Below are positions 32,415-43,565 of a stretch of 64,000 nucleotides of DNA, piece after piece; position 1 is the stretch's first letter, and each line of letters opens with the position of its first letter. A model generated the notes under the pieces. The model ran no database searches. It saw only the letters and a list, made by a program, of their open reading frames with translations, and was not told where the DNA came from. The stretch is from Cedecea davisae DSM 4568. Its GTDB lineage: Bacteria; Pseudomonadota; Gammaproteobacteria; Enterobacterales; Enterobacteriaceae. The position numbers were made by a program, and so were the translations under genes. Where the stretch lies: assembly GCF_000412335.2 (NCBI RefSeq), contig NZ_KE161030.1:4267915-4331914 (forward strand), in the 5' to 3' direction.

Positions 32415-33305
32415 TTACTTAAAGAAGACAGAGGGGTTGTCACGCAACATCAAATCGATATCTGGCTGGCTGAAACCGGCCTCCAGCAGCATCGGCACAA
32501 ACGTGGTAAGCAAATATTCAAAACCTGGACCGCCGTTGGCTTTCAGATGAGAGCGGCGGGTAATATCCATCGACAGCATGACATGGTCGAGCAGCCCACG
32601 ATTCTTTAGCTCGTTCAGCATCCAGATGCGCTTCTCATCCGGGTAATAGCTGTTTTTTCCGATGGTATCGAACTGAACGTAGGCTCCCTGGTCAATCATC
32701 CGCAGGATATTGTCGAGGTTATCTTTCAGGTCGCAGTGGCCGACGGTGACGCGGGAAAGATCCACGCACCACGATTTCAGCAGCGCCAGCTGCTCAAGCC
32801 CCATGGTGCTGAAAGAGGTATGGGTCGAAATCGGCCTGCCTGTTTCGTGATGAGCAATAGCCGCCGCCTGGAAAACGCGGGCTTCAACGGGCGTGATGAC
32901 ATCCACGCTGGAGCCAATTTCCGCGATAATCCCGGCTTTTAACTCCGTGCCGTCGATACCGATTTCAATTTCGTCGATCATCTCCTGAGCCAGCACCTTT
33001 ACCGGCGTCGTCGCCACATGCGGCGGGAAGAAGTCGTGCTGGTAGTAACCGGTGCAGGCCATCACATTGATGCCGGTATCACGCATGATATCCAGCATAA
33101 ACTGAGGGTTACGCCCCATATAGCGGTTAGTCATCTCAATGATGTTGCGCACGCCCCGCTGGTAAAGCACCTTCATTTCCCCGCAAATCAGCTCATACCG
33201 ATCGAGGCGGCAATCAATGTTGTCCTTGAAGCTGGAAAGGTCGATGTGAAGATGCTCATGGGCATAGGTATAGCCCGATGGATCGATATGCTTATGCCCC
33301 GTCAT
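32415..33305 (-). CDS. php: Phosphotriesterase homology protein (Php)
   Basis: 296 residues from ATG 33305 with GGAG six bases upstream; a GTG four codons earlier is weaker. TIM-barrel amidohydrolase of the phosphotriesterase family: HEHLHIDL (HxH metal ligands) at the N-terminus, [10 protein letters not shown] with the bridging Glu, [10 protein letters not shown] with a His ligand, and MDITRRSH with the catalytic Asp. The true substrate is unknown and need not be a phosphotriester. The start overlaps the yhfW 3' end by 14 bp. Confidence 0.92.
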   Translation of the reverse strand: MTGHKHIDPSGYTYAHEHLHIDLSSFKDNIDCRLDRYELICGEMKVLYQRGVRNIIEMTNRYMGRNPQFMLDIMRDTGINVMACTGYYQHDFFPPHVATTPVKVLAQEMIDEIEIGIDGTELKAGIIAEIGSSVDVITPVEARVFQAAAIAHHETGRPISTHTSFSTMGLEQLALLKSWCVDLSRVTVGHCDLKDNLDNILRMIDQGAYVQFDTIGKNSYYPDEKRIWMLNELKNRGLLDHVMLSMDITRRSHLKANGGPGFEYLLTTFVPMLLEAGFSQPDIDLMLRDNPSVFFK

Positions 33306-34536
33306 GATTGACTCCACTTGCAGAAGAGAGATTCAGCAGCGGCAGGAACGAAACGCCGTTCTGCGGCGCTGCCGCCCGGAAAAAGTCACAAACCGTCGCA
33401 CCTACATCAGAAAGCGTAGCGCGTGCCCCAAGATGAGCGCCGACGATGCCCGGCTGCCACACCAGCAGCGGGACGTTTTCACGCGTGTGTTTGCTGTGGC
33501 CGATGGTCGGGTCGTTGCCGTGGTCGGCCATCACCACCAGGCAGTCTCCGGCCTGCATATCCGCCATCAGCAGAGCCAGATTTTTATCGACCAGCTCCAG
33601 CCGCTCGGCGTATCGTTCGACGTCCTGGGCATGGCCCGCCAGGTCGGTTTCCTGGATATTGGTGCAAATAAAGACGTTACCGGGCTTATTCAGCTCATCC
33701 CGCGTGATATCGAGAATCGCCTGCGAGTCGACCAGGTTTTGGTAGCTGACGCCATGCGGATTAATCGCGATATCGGCAACTTTGCCGACCAATACCGTTT
33801 TTACCCCGACCTGATGCAGCTGCTGCGGAGCCTGAACGCTGGCGTCAACGCCATAGCCCATATGCACGACCTGGAACCCGCTTTTATATACCCCGGAACG
33901 CGGCGCATTAATGCCGATATAACGGCCCTGTTTTTCTTCAGCGGCTTGAATCAACTGTTCGCTGCTCTCAAGCAGGCCGCCAAAGGCAATCACCCGCCCG
34001 ACTTTGACGCAGCGGCGCACCACTTCGCCAATCGCCCGCACCTGCTCAAACGGCACGGCGTTAAGATTGGCGCTGATATTAAAAACCTGCCCGAGATCGG
34101 CCTCGAGGTTATCGCCAACGGCCACCGCCTGGTTTACCCAGAGGAATTGCAGCTCCGCGCCTTTTCGTTCCGTATGCCAGCCCTCGGCCAGCAGCGCTTG
34201 CTCTACCTGGTCGATAACTTCTGAGAACGGCATGCGCAGAGGCGTTTGCGGGCGCGTACCCAGAATTTCCTGGTGCCCCATAAAGGTGTCGCCGCCTTCA
34301 TGCTGTAGCGCTGCGGTGCCATAAACCGCGTCGGCGTTTGGCTGCATTACGTTAGCCGCGAAGCCCAGAGCGTTGATCAGCCCCAGCTTTTCCAGGGTCG
34401 GCAGGCGCAATTGCGGGAAGTGCTGCAAAATATGCCCGCAGGTATTCGCCCCAACATCCTGGGGGCGGACTTCAGGTACATCGTCCATCGCCCCCACGCC
34501 GAAGCTGTCTATCACCAGAACCAAAAACTTACTCAT
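33292..34536 (-). CDS. yhfW: YhfW, phosphopentomutase-like metalloenzyme
   Basis: 414 residues from ATG 34536, which has GGGAGG upstream; an in-frame start at 34563 lacks support. Alkaline-phosphatase superfamily, DeoB-like: [14 protein letters not shown] (metal Asp), [14 protein letters not shown] (Thr nucleophile/phosphate acceptor region) and [19 protein letters not shown] (C-terminal metal ligands). It probably shifts a phosphate on a sugar or amino-alcohol phosphate; substrate unknown. It overlaps both yhfX (8 bp) and php. Confidence 0.91.
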   Translation of the reverse strand: MSKFLVLVIDSFGVGAMDDVPEVRPQDVGANTCGHILQHFPQLRLPTLEKLGLINALGFAANVMQPNADAVYGTAALQHEGGDTFMGHQEILGTRPQTPLRMPFSEVIDQVEQALLAEGWHTERKGAELQFLWVNQAVAVGDNLEADLGQVFNISANLNAVPFEQVRAIGEVVRRCVKVGRVIAFGGLLESSEQLIQAAEEKQGRYIGINAPRSGVYKSGFQVVHMGYGVDASVQAPQQLHQVGVKTVLVGKVADIAINPHGVSYQNLVDSQAILDITRDELNKPGNVFICTNIQETDLAGHAQDVERYAERLELVDKNLALLMADMQAGDCLVVMADHGNDPTIGHSKHTRENVPLLVWQPGIVGAHLGARATLSDVGATVCDFFRAAAPQNGVSFLPLLNLSSASGVNHDGA

Positions 34537-35701
34537 GCTGCCCTCCCGAAATGGGGTGCCCAAGGCTGTCGTACAGCGCTTCCAGCACCGGGTTTCCGCT
34601 CTGAATGCCCGAAACCAACGCTACGTCGCTGCGGGTAACAAAAATCTGGGTGCGGAAACACATCACCACCGGGCTGCCCACCGGATAGCTACCTTCGAGC
34701 GCCAGATGGTAATCAATACTGGTGTCGTCTATCGGCAGCAGGCGTGCTTCAACCGGCGTATCGGGGGCGGTAAACACCAGCGCGTTCCGGGCGTGCCCCC
34801 GGCGATAATATCCGCCGCCGAAGCAGTAGCTCTTGCCCTGAAACTGGTGAGAAACCTCGGTCAGATAAAGCATGGCGATGGCTTCAGGCTGGTCGCCGTG
34901 CTGGTTAGCCGGAATTGTGCCGGTCAGCGCATGGCCCGGTTCGGCATGGGTAACGCCGTACTGCGCCAGAATCGGCAGCGTGCTGCAACTTGAGGCCGAG
35001 GGAGCATTGATCTGCTCAACCGTAATCCCACGCTCTTTCAGCAGGTCACGAGCTTTTAAGAGCGTCATCAGGTTACGGGTCGGCTGCGTCTGCTGTTGCT
35101 CATCGTTCCACAGCAGGCAGGGAAAATGCGTCAGGCCGGTCAGCCGAATTCCCGGCATCGCAAGGATTTCACGCACGACATCGTCCAGCTCGTTTAGCGG
35201 GAACCCCGCTTCCTGGCCTGGATAAAGGCGGTCATATTCGGCAAAAACTTTCAGCATCACCGGCTGAACCCGCCCGCAGGCCAGCGCGGCGGCAGAAACC
35301 TCGCGTGCTTTTTCAAGCGAGAATAGCGTGATAATTTCCGTCGAGCCGCTGACGCTTTCTTCCACCTGCGCCACGGGAACCTGCACTAAATGGCCGACGT
35401 GGGAAACCGCTATCCCGGCGTCACGCAGGGTTCTGGCCTCTTTGAAATCCACCGCCACCGCCCCGTGAAACCCCAGCTCGATAAGTTTCCCGGCAAGCCA
35501 CGGGTTACGCCCAATCTGCTTGGTCATAAAATAGAGCGTGATGCCGTGGCGCTGCGCGGCGGCGAGCAGCTTACGCCCGTTATCCAGCAGTCTATCGACG
35601 TCGATAACATAAGTGTCCGGCAGGATTTCGCCCCGCTGCCAGAGGGCCTGAGCCGCCTTAATTAGCGCCGGATTCTGTGCCTTGAGTGCCTCAATAAACA
35701 T
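34529..35701 (-). CDS. yhfX: YhfX, PLP-dependent alanine-racemase-like protein
   Basis: 390 residues (E. coli 387). Alanine racemase N-terminal TIM-barrel fold, PLP lysine expected in the [11 protein letters not shown] segment; C-terminal beta domain with [17 protein letters not shown]. It likely racemises or binds an amino acid in the yhf pathway; the exact reaction is not established here. Its stop overlaps yhfW by 8 bp, while a 90-bp AT-rich gap separates it from yhfY, so an internal promoter is possible. Confidence 0.9.
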   Translation of the reverse strand: MFIEALKAQNPALIKAAQALWQRGEILPDTYVIDVDRLLDNGRKLLAAAQRHGITLYFMTKQIGRNPWLAGKLIELGFHGAVAVDFKEARTLRDAGIAVSHVGHLVQVPVAQVEESVSGSTEIITLFSLEKAREVSAAALACGRVQPVMLKVFAEYDRLYPGQEAGFPLNELDDVVREILAMPGIRLTGLTHFPCLLWNDEQQQTQPTRNLMTLLKARDLLKERGITVEQINAPSASSCSTLPILAQYGVTHAEPGHALTGTIPANQHGDQPEAIAMLYLTEVSHQFQGKSYCFGGGYYRRGHARNALVFTAPDTPVEARLLPIDDTSIDYHLALEGSYPVGSPVVMCFRTQIFVTRSDVALVSGIQSGNPVLEALYDSLGHPISGGQHE

Positions 35702-35791
35702 GCCTTGCCTCGCGACCTGGGAAACAAATCAGCCTAAATAATCATTTTTTTGAATATTTAAATTAAGAGATACTGCCGCAAACAACATCCG

Positions 35792-36166
35792 TTAGCTCTT
35801 GTGGATCAGCCACAGGCTGAACAGGTTTGCCAGCAGGTAACCCTCTTCATTCGGGTGCAGCTGAACGCTAAACGGCACCAGTAAAGCGTGGTGTACCTGT
35901 TCAACTTCGCCAAACACGCTGTCGGCCTTGATCTCCGCCAGCAGCTCGGGATCCAGCGGGCCAACCTCTTCTCCACGGCGGCTGCGCATCAGCGCGTTCG
36001 CCATATGGGTAATGGCCATCGTGCCCTGGTCATTTTGCAGCGGAATGTCCCAGCGGGTTTCCAACTGGGACACCACCTGTTTCATGCCATCGCAAATATC
36101 CCGGTCGATGACGCCTGCATCACATAGCAGGTTGAGCCGGTCTTCCATACTGATTACCTCTGTCAA
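35792..36166 (-). CDS. yhfY: YhfY, PRD-domain protein
   Basis: 124 residues with a single PTS-regulation-domain-like helical bundle (MAITHMANALMRSRRGEEV holds the conserved His). PRDs are usually phosphorylated by PTS proteins to control a regulator. It overlaps yhfZ by 4 bp (ATGA), so the two are likely to act together: YhfZ binds DNA and YhfY may sense PTS status. That partnership is inference. Confidence 0.86.
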   Translation of the reverse strand: MTEVISMEDRLNLLCDAGVIDRDICDGMKQVVSQLETRWDIPLQNDQGTMAITHMANALMRSRRGEEVGPLDPELLAEIKADSVFGEVEQVHHALLVPFSVQLHPNEEGYLLANLFSLWLIHKS

Positions 36167-37068
36167 TAGCTCGGTTCCTGTTCGCCGCTCAGCACGCTTT
36201 GCTGATGGGCCAGCAGTTCATTCTTATCCACCACCGTTCTCAGCAACTGCTGGATAGGGATATCTTCGCTTCGCGTCAGCACCACCGCCTCTGAAGCCTC
36301 AAGGAAACAGGCATCGCCGCTGAGCGGCAGCGCGGTTAGCCCCAGGGCCTCCAGGCTCGACTCATTGCTGACGTTCCAAATCACCGCATCCACGTCGCCT
36401 TTAGCAATCCGGTGCAAGCATTCGTGGTAAGAAACATCCAGCAATTCAACATCCTGCCCGGCAAAATAAACGCCCGTCATGATGCGCTGGTCGGCAGAGC
36501 GCGGGTCAATGCCGATGCGGCGAATCTTATCCTGCTGCCCGGTTCGGCAAATCAATTTGTGCTCGCCGACATAGGTATGCGGCCCGAGGGACAGCGCGAT
36601 AAAAATCTCAGGGTTGCTGAGGTAACTTTGCGCCGCCAGCCGGGAGACCACCGCCAGGTCATAGACGCCGTTCAGCAGGCACTCCACGCGCACATCCGAC
36701 CCTCGCATATGGGCGTAGTAAAACGGAATGCCGTCAAACTGCGCCTTCAGGCCGCTGGCCAGCCCTTCATAAAGCCGGGTGTACGGCAGCGGCATAGCAC
36801 ACACTACATTGCCGATATCAGCGAACGCTAATAGGGCTTTGTTATCCATGCTCATCAGGTAACTACCGTTGCGCCCCCGGCGCTCAACGGCTACCGCTCC
36901 TGCCTTCTCCAGCGTCTTTAAAGCCGCCTGCGTCAGGCCAACGGAGAAACCGCACTCACCCGCCAGTTCATCGATGGTTTTCAGTCGGTTACCACATTTT
37001 TCACCCAGTAAATAACGGGCCAGACTGGATTGGGCTACGCCCTCTTTTTTTATAAAGCTGCGGCTCAT
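36163..37068 (-). CDS. yhfZ: YhfZ, GntR-like winged-helix regulator with ligand-binding domain
   Basis: 301 residues, the E. coli YhfZ length. An N-terminal winged helix (KTIDELAGECGFSVGLTQAALKTLEKAGAVAVERRGRNGSYL, about residues 31-73, quoted in part) precedes a periplasmic-binding-protein-like effector domain (LPYTRLYEGLASGLKAQFDG to the C-terminus). First gene of the yhf operon, so probably its regulator. Inverted repeats lie directly upstream at 37077-37114. Confidence 0.9.
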   Translation of the reverse strand: MSRSFIKKEGVAQSSLARYLLGEKCGNRLKTIDELAGECGFSVGLTQAALKTLEKAGAVAVERRGRNGSYLMSMDNKALLAFADIGNVVCAMPLPYTRLYEGLASGLKAQFDGIPFYYAHMRGSDVRVECLLNGVYDLAVVSRLAAQSYLSNPEIFIALSLGPHTYVGEHKLICRTGQQDKIRRIGIDPRSADQRIMTGVYFAGQDVELLDVSYHECLHRIAKGDVDAVIWNVSNESSLEALGLTALPLSGDACFLEASEAVVLTRSEDIPIQQLLRTVVDKNELLAHQQSVLSGEQEPSY

Positions 37069-37076
37069 TGGTTATC

Positions 37077-37114
37077 TTCAATTTATTGAATGAATATATC
37101 TTCATAAAATTGAA
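37077..37114. promoter_or_regulatory. Tandem inverted repeats upstream of yhfZ, candidate operators
   Basis: TTCAAT-TT-ATTGAA (37077-37090) is a perfect 14-bp palindrome; TTCATAAAATTGAA (37101-37114) is a related imperfect copy centred 24 bp away, and TGAA...TTCA between them also pairs. The block sits 9-46 bp upstream of the yhfZ ATG, overlapping where its promoter should be. Confidence 0.55.
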
Positions 37115-37157
37115 TATAGATGGCAAAGGGGAAAATGACAAAAGGAGAATGGGGTCA

Positions 37158-37191
37158 CAAAAAAGAAATAACCCGCCTGGCGACGGGTTAT
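37158..37191 (-). terminator. trpS terminator
   Basis: On the minus strand, ATAACCCG-loop-CGGGTTAT is followed by a T-rich run (TTTCTTTTTT), about 13 bp after the trpS stop. It closes the aroK-to-trpS unit. Confidence 0.88.
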
Positions 37192-37204
37192 GCATAGGGA
37201 AAAG

Positions 37205-38209
37205 TTATGGCTGGGCGACGAAACCTATCGCTTCGTACACCTTTTTCAGCGTCTCGCTGGCGCGAGCGCGGGCTTTCTCAGCCCCTTCTTTCATCACCTG
37301 CTGCAGGAAGGCTTCGTCGTTACGATAACGGTGATAGCGCTCCTGAAGCTCGGTCAGCATGCCGGATACGGCTTCCGCCACTTCGCCTTTCAGGTGACCA
37401 TACATTTTACCTTCGAAGCTGGCTTCCAGCTCGGCAATCGGCTTGCCGGTCACGCCGGAGAGGATATCAAGCAGGTTAGAAACGCCGGCTTTTTCCTTCA
37501 CGTCATAACGCACCACTGGCGGCTCTTCGGAGTCGGTTACCGCACGTTTAATTTTCTTCACCACCGACTTCGGATCTTCCAGCAGGCCGATAACGTTATT
37601 GCGGTTATCGTCCGACTTGGACATCTTTTTGGTCGGCTCCAGCAGGGACATTACGCGCGCGCCGGACTTAGGAATAAACGGCTCAGGCACTTTGAAAATA
37701 TCGCCGTACAGCGCGTTGAAGCGGCTGGCAACATCGCGGCTCAGCTCCAGATGCTGCTTCTGGTCTTCGCCCACCGGCACCTGAGTGGTCTGGTACAGCA
37801 GGATATCTGCCGCCATCAGCACCGGATAGTCGAAGAGACCGGCGTTGATGTTTTCTTCATAACGTGCGGATTTGTCTTTGAACTGAGTCATGCGGCTCAG
37901 CTCGCCGAAGTAGGTGTAGCAGTTCAGCACCCAGCTCAGCTGCGCGTGCTCCGGTACGTGAGACTGAACGAAAATGGTGCTTTTCTTCGGGTCGATACCG
38001 CAGGCAAGATACAGCGCCAGCGTATCCAGCGTGGCTTTACGCAGCGCGGCCGGGTTCTGGCGAACGGTGATAGCGTGCTGGTCAACGATGCAGTAAATGC
38101 AGTGATAATCATCCTGCATATTCACCCATTGACGCAGCGCACCCATGTAGTTACCGATGGTTAATTCACCTGAAGGCTGTGCGCCGCTAAAGACGATGGG
38201 CTTACTCAT
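37205..38209 (-). CDS. trpS: Tryptophanyl-tRNA synthetase
   Basis: 334 residues, class I synthetase. The HIGH-like motif is [10 protein letters not shown] (about residues 12-21) and the KMSKS loop KKMSKSD is near residue 193. It charges tRNA-Trp in the cytoplasm. Its start overlaps the gph stop by 8 bp. Length equals E. coli TrpS. Confidence 0.98.
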   Translation of the reverse strand: MSKPIVFSGAQPSGELTIGNYMGALRQWVNMQDDYHCIYCIVDQHAITVRQNPAALRKATLDTLALYLACGIDPKKSTIFVQSHVPEHAQLSWVLNCYTYFGELSRMTQFKDKSARYEENINAGLFDYPVLMAADILLYQTTQVPVGEDQKQHLELSRDVASRFNALYGDIFKVPEPFIPKSGARVMSLLEPTKKMSKSDDNRNNVIGLLEDPKSVVKKIKRAVTDSEEPPVVRYDVKEKAGVSNLLDILSGVTGKPIAELEASFEGKMYGHLKGEVAEAVSGMLTELQERYHRYRNDEAFLQQVMKEGAEKARARASETLKKVYEAIGFVAQP

Positions 38210-38915
38210 GTTCTGCTTCCTGATTTGCTAATGGTGGTAGCCCGAAAGCGGGCAGTAATTCATCGAAACGGTCAAACACAACGTCCGGTTTGCTCAGTTC
38301 AATCGCTTCGCCATAGTTATAACCCCAGGTCAGCCCGACGCTCGGGCAGCCTGCCGCCTGCGCGGCCTGGATATCATTGCGGGAATCGCCAACAAAAAGC
38401 AATTCGTCCGCGGCCAGCCCCATGTTTTCCATCACTTTGAACAGGGCTTCCGGATGCGGTTTTTTCTCTTTCACATCGTCGCCGCCGATGATGACCTGGA
38501 AGTACTGCGCAATGCCGAGATCTTCAAGCATCGGCACCACAAACGGCGTCGGTTTGTTGGTCACCACGCCAAGCGGTAGCCCCTTCTGCTTCAGGGCCGC
38601 CAGCGTATCCGCTACGCCCGGGAACAGGAAACTCCCCTGTTCAACCGTTTCGGCGTAATAGCGATCAAACAGTTTGCGCGCAATATTCAGCTGAGCGAGA
38701 TCGGGTTCTTTATCTTTCAGCGCCCACTTCAGCGCCCTTTGCATCATGACATCCGCGCCGTTACCCACCCAGGTCACGACACGCTCTTCTCCCGCCGTCG
38801 GCAGTTCAAGCGCATAAAGCGCCAGATCCACCGCCTGACTCAGGCCAAGTGCAGTGTCGATTAACGTGCCGTCAAGGTCGAAGGCGATACCGCGAATTTT
38901 TTGAAACTTATCCAT
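38202..38915 (-). CDS. gph: Phosphoglycolate phosphatase
   Basis: 237 residues, HAD superfamily: DLDGT with nucleophile Asp13 and Asp15, VTNKPT (motif II), Lys in KKPHPEAL (motif III) and [12 protein letters not shown] (motif IV). It removes 2-phosphoglycolate formed during DNA repair. It is slightly shorter than E. coli Gph (252), lacking an insertion in the cap domain after residue 75. Its start overlaps rpe by 8 bp, its stop overlaps trpS. Confidence 0.96.
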   Translation of the reverse strand: MDKFQKIRGIAFDLDGTLIDTALGLSQAVDLALYALELPTAGEERVVTWVGNGADVMMQRALKWALKDKEPDLAQLNIARKLFDRYYAETVEQGSFLFPGVADTLAALKQKGLPLGVVTNKPTPFVVPMLEDLGIAQYFQVIIGGDDVKEKKPHPEALFKVMENMGLAADELLFVGDSRNDIQAAQAAGCPSVGLTWGYNYGEAIELSKPDVVFDRFDELLPAFGLPPLANQEAEHE

Positions 38916-39585
38916 GACTTACCTTAGCCAGTTCAGAACGCATGCGGTCGATAACCGCTTTATAATCAGGCTGGCCGAAGATAGCAGAGCCGGCAACGAA
39001 CATGTCTGCGCCCGCCGCTGCGATTTCAGCGATATTATCGGCCTTCACGCCGCCGTCTACTTCGAGGCGAATATCATACCCGGAGGCGTCAATGCGCTCG
39101 CGTACCTGGCGCAGTTTTTCAAGCGTGTGGGGAATAAACGACTGGCCGCCAAAGCCCGGGTTAACGGACATCAGCAGAATAACATCCAGCTTATCCATAA
39201 CGTGGTCAAGCCAGGAGAGCGACGTCGCCGGGTTCAAGACCAGGCCAGCTTTACAGCCGTATTCTTTAATCAGCTGCAGGGAGCGGTCAACGTGCTCGGA
39301 GGCTTCCGGATGGAAGGTGATAATGCTGGCACCGGCGGCGGCAAAATCGGGAATGATGCGATCGACCGGCTTCACCATCAGATGCACGTCGATAGGGGCG
39401 GTCACGCCGTAGTCACGCAGCGCTTTGAGCACCATCGGCCCCATCGTCAGGTTGGGAACATAGTGGTTGTCCATGACGTCAAAATGGACGACGTCGCCAC
39501 CTGCGGCCAGCGCTTTAGCCGTGTCCTCGCCCAGGCGGGCGAAGTCGGCAGAGAGGATTGAGGGGGCAATCAAATACTGTTTCAT
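38908..39585 (-). CDS. rpe: Ribulose-phosphate 3-epimerase
   Basis: 225 residues from ATG 39585 ([21 protein letters not shown]) with GGAGA upstream; a start four codons earlier (39597) is less likely because 225 aa equals E. coli Rpe. TIM barrel with metal/catalytic segments [19 protein letters not shown] and LEVDGGVK. It interconverts ribulose-5-phosphate and xylulose-5-phosphate. Translationally coupled to gph. Confidence 0.98.
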   Translation of the reverse strand: MKQYLIAPSILSADFARLGEDTAKALAAGGDVVHFDVMDNHYVPNLTMGPMVLKALRDYGVTAPIDVHLMVKPVDRIIPDFAAAGASIITFHPEASEHVDRSLQLIKEYGCKAGLVLNPATSLSWLDHVMDKLDVILLMSVNPGFGGQSFIPHTLEKLRQVRERIDASGYDIRLEVDGGVKADNIAEIAAAGADMFVAGSAIFGQPDYKAVIDRMRSELAKVSHG

Positions 39586-39631
39586 CCGCTTCTCCATGAG
39601 TCATTCATCTTTCGGCGGCGGGCGAAACGGC

Positions 39632-40456
39632 TCAGGCAAGCTTTACTTTATAAAGCGCCAGAAGTTCGTCCACCTTGTTACGGGCTCCACCGTTTCGGCT
39701 GATGCTGCGTCTTACCTGCAGCTTGCGGAAATCGGTAGCATTCTTATACCACTCGCGAGTGAGTTCGGTGTCGTGATTGGAAATCACCACCGGGATGCTC
39801 TGCTCGCGCAGTTTTTCAGCCAGGTCCGCCAGATGTTTCTGCTGCACCATGCTGAAGCTGTCGGTGTGATAAGCGGTAAAGTTGGCGGTAGCGGAAAGCG
39901 GCGCATAAGGCGGGTCGCAATACACTACCGAACCTGCGGCAACGTTTATCATACTGACGTCATAAGACTGGCAGAGAAAAGTGGCATTTTTGGCCCGTTC
40001 GGCAAAGTGGTACAGCTCCTCCTCAGGGAAGTAAGGCTTGCTGTAGCGGCCAAACGGAACGTTAAATTCACCGCGCAGATTATAACGGCACAGACCGTTG
40101 TAACAATGGCGGTTGAGATACAAAAACAGCACTGCACGGCGGAATTCATCCCGGCATTGATTAAATTCGGTGCGAAAACCGTAGTAGGTGGCCTCTTCAT
40201 TCATCGCTTTGGTGAATAGCAGGCGAGACTCCCGCACGTATTCGTCCGCGCGGTTTTTTACGATGTTGTAGAGGTTAATCAGGTCGCTATTGATATCCGC
40301 GAGGAGATAGCGCTGATAGTCGGTATTGAGGAATACCGAGCCCGCACCAACAAAGGGCTCGATCAGACAGTCGCCTTCCGGCAGATGCTTTTTTATATCG
40401 TCCAGCAGGGGGAATTTCCCCCCTGCCCATTTCAGAAAAGCGCGATTTTTTTTCAT
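39632..40456 (-). CDS. dam: DNA adenine methyltransferase (GATC)
   Basis: 274 residues, orphan methyltransferase that makes N6-methyladenine at GATC for mismatch repair, replication timing and gene regulation. The SAM-binding motif FVGAG is at 35-39 and the catalytic DPPY at 181-184. N-terminal FLKWAGGK is typical. It is the fourth gene of aroK-aroB-damX-dam-rpe-gph-trpS. Confidence 0.98.
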   Translation of the reverse strand: MKKNRAFLKWAGGKFPLLDDIKKHLPEGDCLIEPFVGAGSVFLNTDYQRYLLADINSDLINLYNIVKNRADEYVRESRLLFTKAMNEEATYYGFRTEFNQCRDEFRRAVLFLYLNRHCYNGLCRYNLRGEFNVPFGRYSKPYFPEEELYHFAERAKNATFLCQSYDVSMINVAAGSVVYCDPPYAPLSATANFTAYHTDSFSMVQQKHLADLAEKLREQSIPVVISNHDTELTREWYKNATDFRKLQVRRSISRNGGARNKVDELLALYKVKLA

Positions 40457-40519
40457 GCTGTCTTACTATTTACACCTTATCCAGCTGTGGAAAGGCTCCG
40501 ACAGCGACTGCGCTTATTT

Positions 40520-41824
40520 TCACTTGAGGTCAGACTGCACCTGATGAATAGGTTTTGCCCACGGGTTTTTCGCCTGCACGTCTGCCGGTAGCGTAGAAAC
40601 CGCGCGTTTAGCGTCATCCTTGGTTGCATAAACACCACTTACCAGGACATACCACGGCTGGCCGTTACGCTGAGTCTGATAAACCACATAGTGCTGCAGG
40701 TTCTCTTTCTTCGCCCAGGCATTCAGGTTAGCCGAGTTGGAAGAGGAGCTAAGTTGCAGAGTGTAATGGCTACCCGGAGCGCCTTTAATCGCGCTGGCAT
40801 CGCCGGTCACGCTGGCACCCGCTGGTGCCACTGCAGCAGATTTAGGCTCGGCCTTAGCTTCAGCTTTTGGCGCTACAGAAGCCGTGGCTTTCGGTGCCTG
40901 AGTCGGAGCCGCTGCGCTGGTGGATGGAGCTTTCACCGGAGCAGATACCGCCGGAGCAGGTTCGCTATGCTTAGCGGTTGCTACAGGCTTGCTTTCGGCT
41001 TTAACCTGCTGCTTAGGCTCAGCTTTACGCACCGGCTCAATGACCGTTTTCTTACGTTCAGGACGCGACTCAACGTTACGGGTCGGCTCCTGAGTCCCGG
41101 CCAGCTTACGCGGCTCGGTTTTGACACCGGCAATCGGCGCTACGGTTGCTGGCTCGGTTGGCAGCGTGGAGTTGCTGACCACGTTATCAATCTGACCCTG
41201 CTGCTGAGGCTGAGTCAGCGCATTATTCAGATTCCCCGGGACTTCAACGCGCTGCTGGCCTTCCGGCTGCGGCTGGTTTTGGGCCTGGGTCGGGGTAGAA
41301 GAAATCGGCGGCAGGGAAACATCCTGCGGGTTCTGCTGACCAGAGGCTGGAGCAGTGCCCGGCTGCGGCTGCGCGCCGTTAGCCTGGTCCGCCGGAGCCG
41401 CAGAACTGGAGCCGGAGAGATCGATGCTCTTTTCAGCGCCCGGCTTCTGCTCGGCGCTATCAGGGCTGGATGAAGGTGCTTTCAGGGCAGAACCGATGCC
41501 AATAATCAGCAGCAGCAGAACCAGAATACCAATCCCCATCATCATATGCTGACGTGAAACTGGCACCTTCTGTTTTGCTGCCTTTTTGCGTCCACGAGCA
41601 GGACGAGGTTCTGCGGCCATGCCGTCATCACCTTCGTACTCGTCTTCAACTTCTTCTTCACGCTCGCGGCGTGAACGAGAAGGACGACGTTCGTCAGCGT
41701 CAAGATCGACGTCATCAACGTTGATCTGCGGCTCTTTATCAAACTCGTCAGGTTTGCGGGAACGCCCAGGACGACGATCGCTCGGATCGGGTTTCAGCTC
41801 GTCTTCTGGTTTGAACTCATCCAT
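40520..41824 (-). CDS. damX: Cell-division SPOR-domain protein DamX
   Basis: 434 residues (E. coli 428). A charged cytosolic N-terminus (1-90), one membrane segment (about 94-114, [21 protein letters not shown]), a long Ala/Pro/Gln-rich periplasmic linker, and a C-terminal SPOR domain (about 350-434, [19 protein letters not shown]) that binds denuded septal peptidoglycan. Overproduction interferes with division in E. coli. It lies between aroB and dam. Confidence 0.96.
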   Translation of the reverse strand: MDEFKPEDELKPDPSDRRPGRSRKPDEFDKEPQINVDDVDLDADERRPSRSRREREEEVEDEYEGDDGMAAEPRPARGRKKAAKQKVPVSRQHMMMGIGILVLLLLIIGIGSALKAPSSSPDSAEQKPGAEKSIDLSGSSSAAPADQANGAQPQPGTAPASGQQNPQDVSLPPISSTPTQAQNQPQPEGQQRVEVPGNLNNALTQPQQQGQIDNVVSNSTLPTEPATVAPIAGVKTEPRKLAGTQEPTRNVESRPERKKTVIEPVRKAEPKQQVKAESKPVATAKHSEPAPAVSAPVKAPSTSAAAPTQAPKATASVAPKAEAKAEPKSAAVAPAGASVTGDASAIKGAPGSHYTLQLSSSSNSANLNAWAKKENLQHYVVYQTQRNGQPWYVLVSGVYATKDDAKRAVSTLPADVQAKNPWAKPIHQVQSDLK

Positions 41825-41897
41825 TTAACACCCCACTCAAAGACGCATGCCCATGTCCGCATAGCGCCCGAAGTTAAAAACTATAAGATTCTAATTG

Positions 41898-42986
41898 TTA
41901 AGCCTGCTGGCAATCAGCAATGGCTGACAGAACAACGTCGTGCGGTACTCCACCGCGCACTTCACTCTTCCCTATCGCCAGCGGCAGGATTAAACGCAGC
42001 TCACCGGCTAATACTTTTTTGTCACGCATCATGTGGGGCATATACGCGTCAGGCGACATTTCCTGCGGCCCGTTAACCGGCAACCCGGCACGCAGCAGCA
42101 GCGCGATAACTCGCTGAACTTCAGCCTCACTGAACTGACCAAGGCGCTGGGCGGTACGCACCGCCATCACCATTCCGGCTGCGACGGCCTCACCGTGCAG
42201 CCAGTTGCCATAGCCCATTTCGGCTTCAATGGCATGGCCAAAAGTATGACCCAAATTCAGTAAAGCACGTAAGCCGCTTTCGCGCTCGTCGGCAGCGACA
42301 ACTTCGGCTTTCAGCTCACAACAACGGCGAATACAGTAGGCCATCGCCTTGCCGTCAAGCTTCAGCAGCGCGTCGATATTCTCTTCCAGCCAGTCAAAGA
42401 ACTCGCCGTCGAGAATGATGCCGTATTTAATGACTTCGGCCAGGCCAGAAGCCAGCTCCCGCTTAGGCAGTGTAGAAAGGCAGTCCAAATCAACCACAAC
42501 CGAAGCCGGCTGGTAGAAGGCGCCAATCATATTTTTACCCAGGGGATGGTTGACGGCCGTTTTGCCGCCTACGGAAGAGTCCACCTGCGACAGCAGCGTG
42601 GTTGGAACCTGAATAAAGCGCACCCCGCGCTGATAGCTCGCCGCAGCAAAACCGGTCAGATCGCCCACCACGCCGCCGCCTAAGGCAATCAGTGTGGTAT
42701 CACGACCGTGAGGTTTTTCCAGCAGCGCCGTAAACACGGTATCGAGCACCGAGAGGCTTTTAAACTGCTCGCCATCCGGAAGAATGACGGTATCGACTTT
42801 AACGCCTGCCTGTTCCAGAAGACCACGAACCCTGTCCAGATACAGCGGTGCCAGAGTTTCGTTAGTGACCAGCATAGTCTGGTCGCCAGCTTTTAGCGGC
42901 CAAAAGGAAGCCGGGTCATTAAATAACCCGGCGGCAATGGTAATAGGGTAACTACGTTCCCCGAGAGTGACTGTCAGCCTCTCCAT
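41898..42986 (-). CDS. aroB: 3-dehydroquinate synthase
   Basis: 362 residues. NAD-binding [18 protein letters not shown] and the Zn-site segments [29 protein letters not shown] are complete. It is the second shikimate pathway step, converting DAHP to 3-dehydroquinate. It follows aroK by 57 bp and precedes damX by 73 bp. Confidence 0.98.
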   Translation of the reverse strand: MERLTVTLGERSYPITIAAGLFNDPASFWPLKAGDQTMLVTNETLAPLYLDRVRGLLEQAGVKVDTVILPDGEQFKSLSVLDTVFTALLEKPHGRDTTLIALGGGVVGDLTGFAAASYQRGVRFIQVPTTLLSQVDSSVGGKTAVNHPLGKNMIGAFYQPASVVVDLDCLSTLPKRELASGLAEVIKYGIILDGEFFDWLEENIDALLKLDGKAMAYCIRRCCELKAEVVAADERESGLRALLNLGHTFGHAIEAEMGYGNWLHGEAVAAGMVMAVRTAQRLGQFSEAEVQRVIALLLRAGLPVNGPQEMSPDAYMPHMMRDKKVLAGELRLILPLAIGKSEVRGGVPHDVVLSAIADCQQA

Positions 42987-43043
42987 TACGCGGAGCCCAC
43001 CTTATGTTGCTTTGCCCGCAGGCGTTACTTGATTAAGCCAGAA

Positions 43044-43565
43044 TCAGTTGCTTTCCAGCATATGAATAATCTGGTTGGCAACCACTTTGGCGCTTTGGTC
43101 GTCAGTGCGAATCGTCACATCGGCAATCTCTTCGTACAGAGGATTGCGTTCGTGCGCCAGCGCTTCCAGAACTTCACGAGGTGGAGTCTCAACCTGCAGC
43201 AGCGGACGCTTTTTATCGCGCTGAGTACGAGCAAGCTGTTTCTCAATAGTGGTCTCAAGGTAAACCACTACGCCACGGGCGGAAAGGCGGTTACGGGTTT
43301 CGCGAGACTTCACAGAGCCGCCACCGGTAGCCAGCACAATGCCCTGTTTTTCAGTGAGTTCGTTGATGATTTTTTCTTCGCGATCGCGGAAGCCTTCTTC
43401 GCCTTCAACGTCGAATACCCAGCCCACATCAGCTCCGGTACGTTTCTCAATCTCTTGATCAGAATCGAAAAATTCCATATTGAGTTGCTGAGCTAACTGA
43501 CGCCCAATAGTGCTTTTGCCGGCACCCATAGGCCCAACCAGAAAGATATTGCGTTTCTCTGCCAT
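43044..43565 (-). CDS. aroK: Shikimate kinase I
   Basis: 173 residues. P-loop GPMGAGKST (11-19), substrate-binding [18 protein letters not shown] and LATGGGSV. It phosphorylates shikimate at O3. Same length as E. coli AroK. First gene of the operon; the 317-bp upstream gap should hold its promoter. Confidence 0.98.
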   Translation of the reverse strand: MAEKRNIFLVGPMGAGKSTIGRQLAQQLNMEFFDSDQEIEKRTGADVGWVFDVEGEEGFRDREEKIINELTEKQGIVLATGGGSVKSRETRNRLSARGVVVYLETTIEKQLARTQRDKKRPLLQVETPPREVLEALAHERNPLYEEIADVTIRTDDQSAKVVANQIIHMLESN

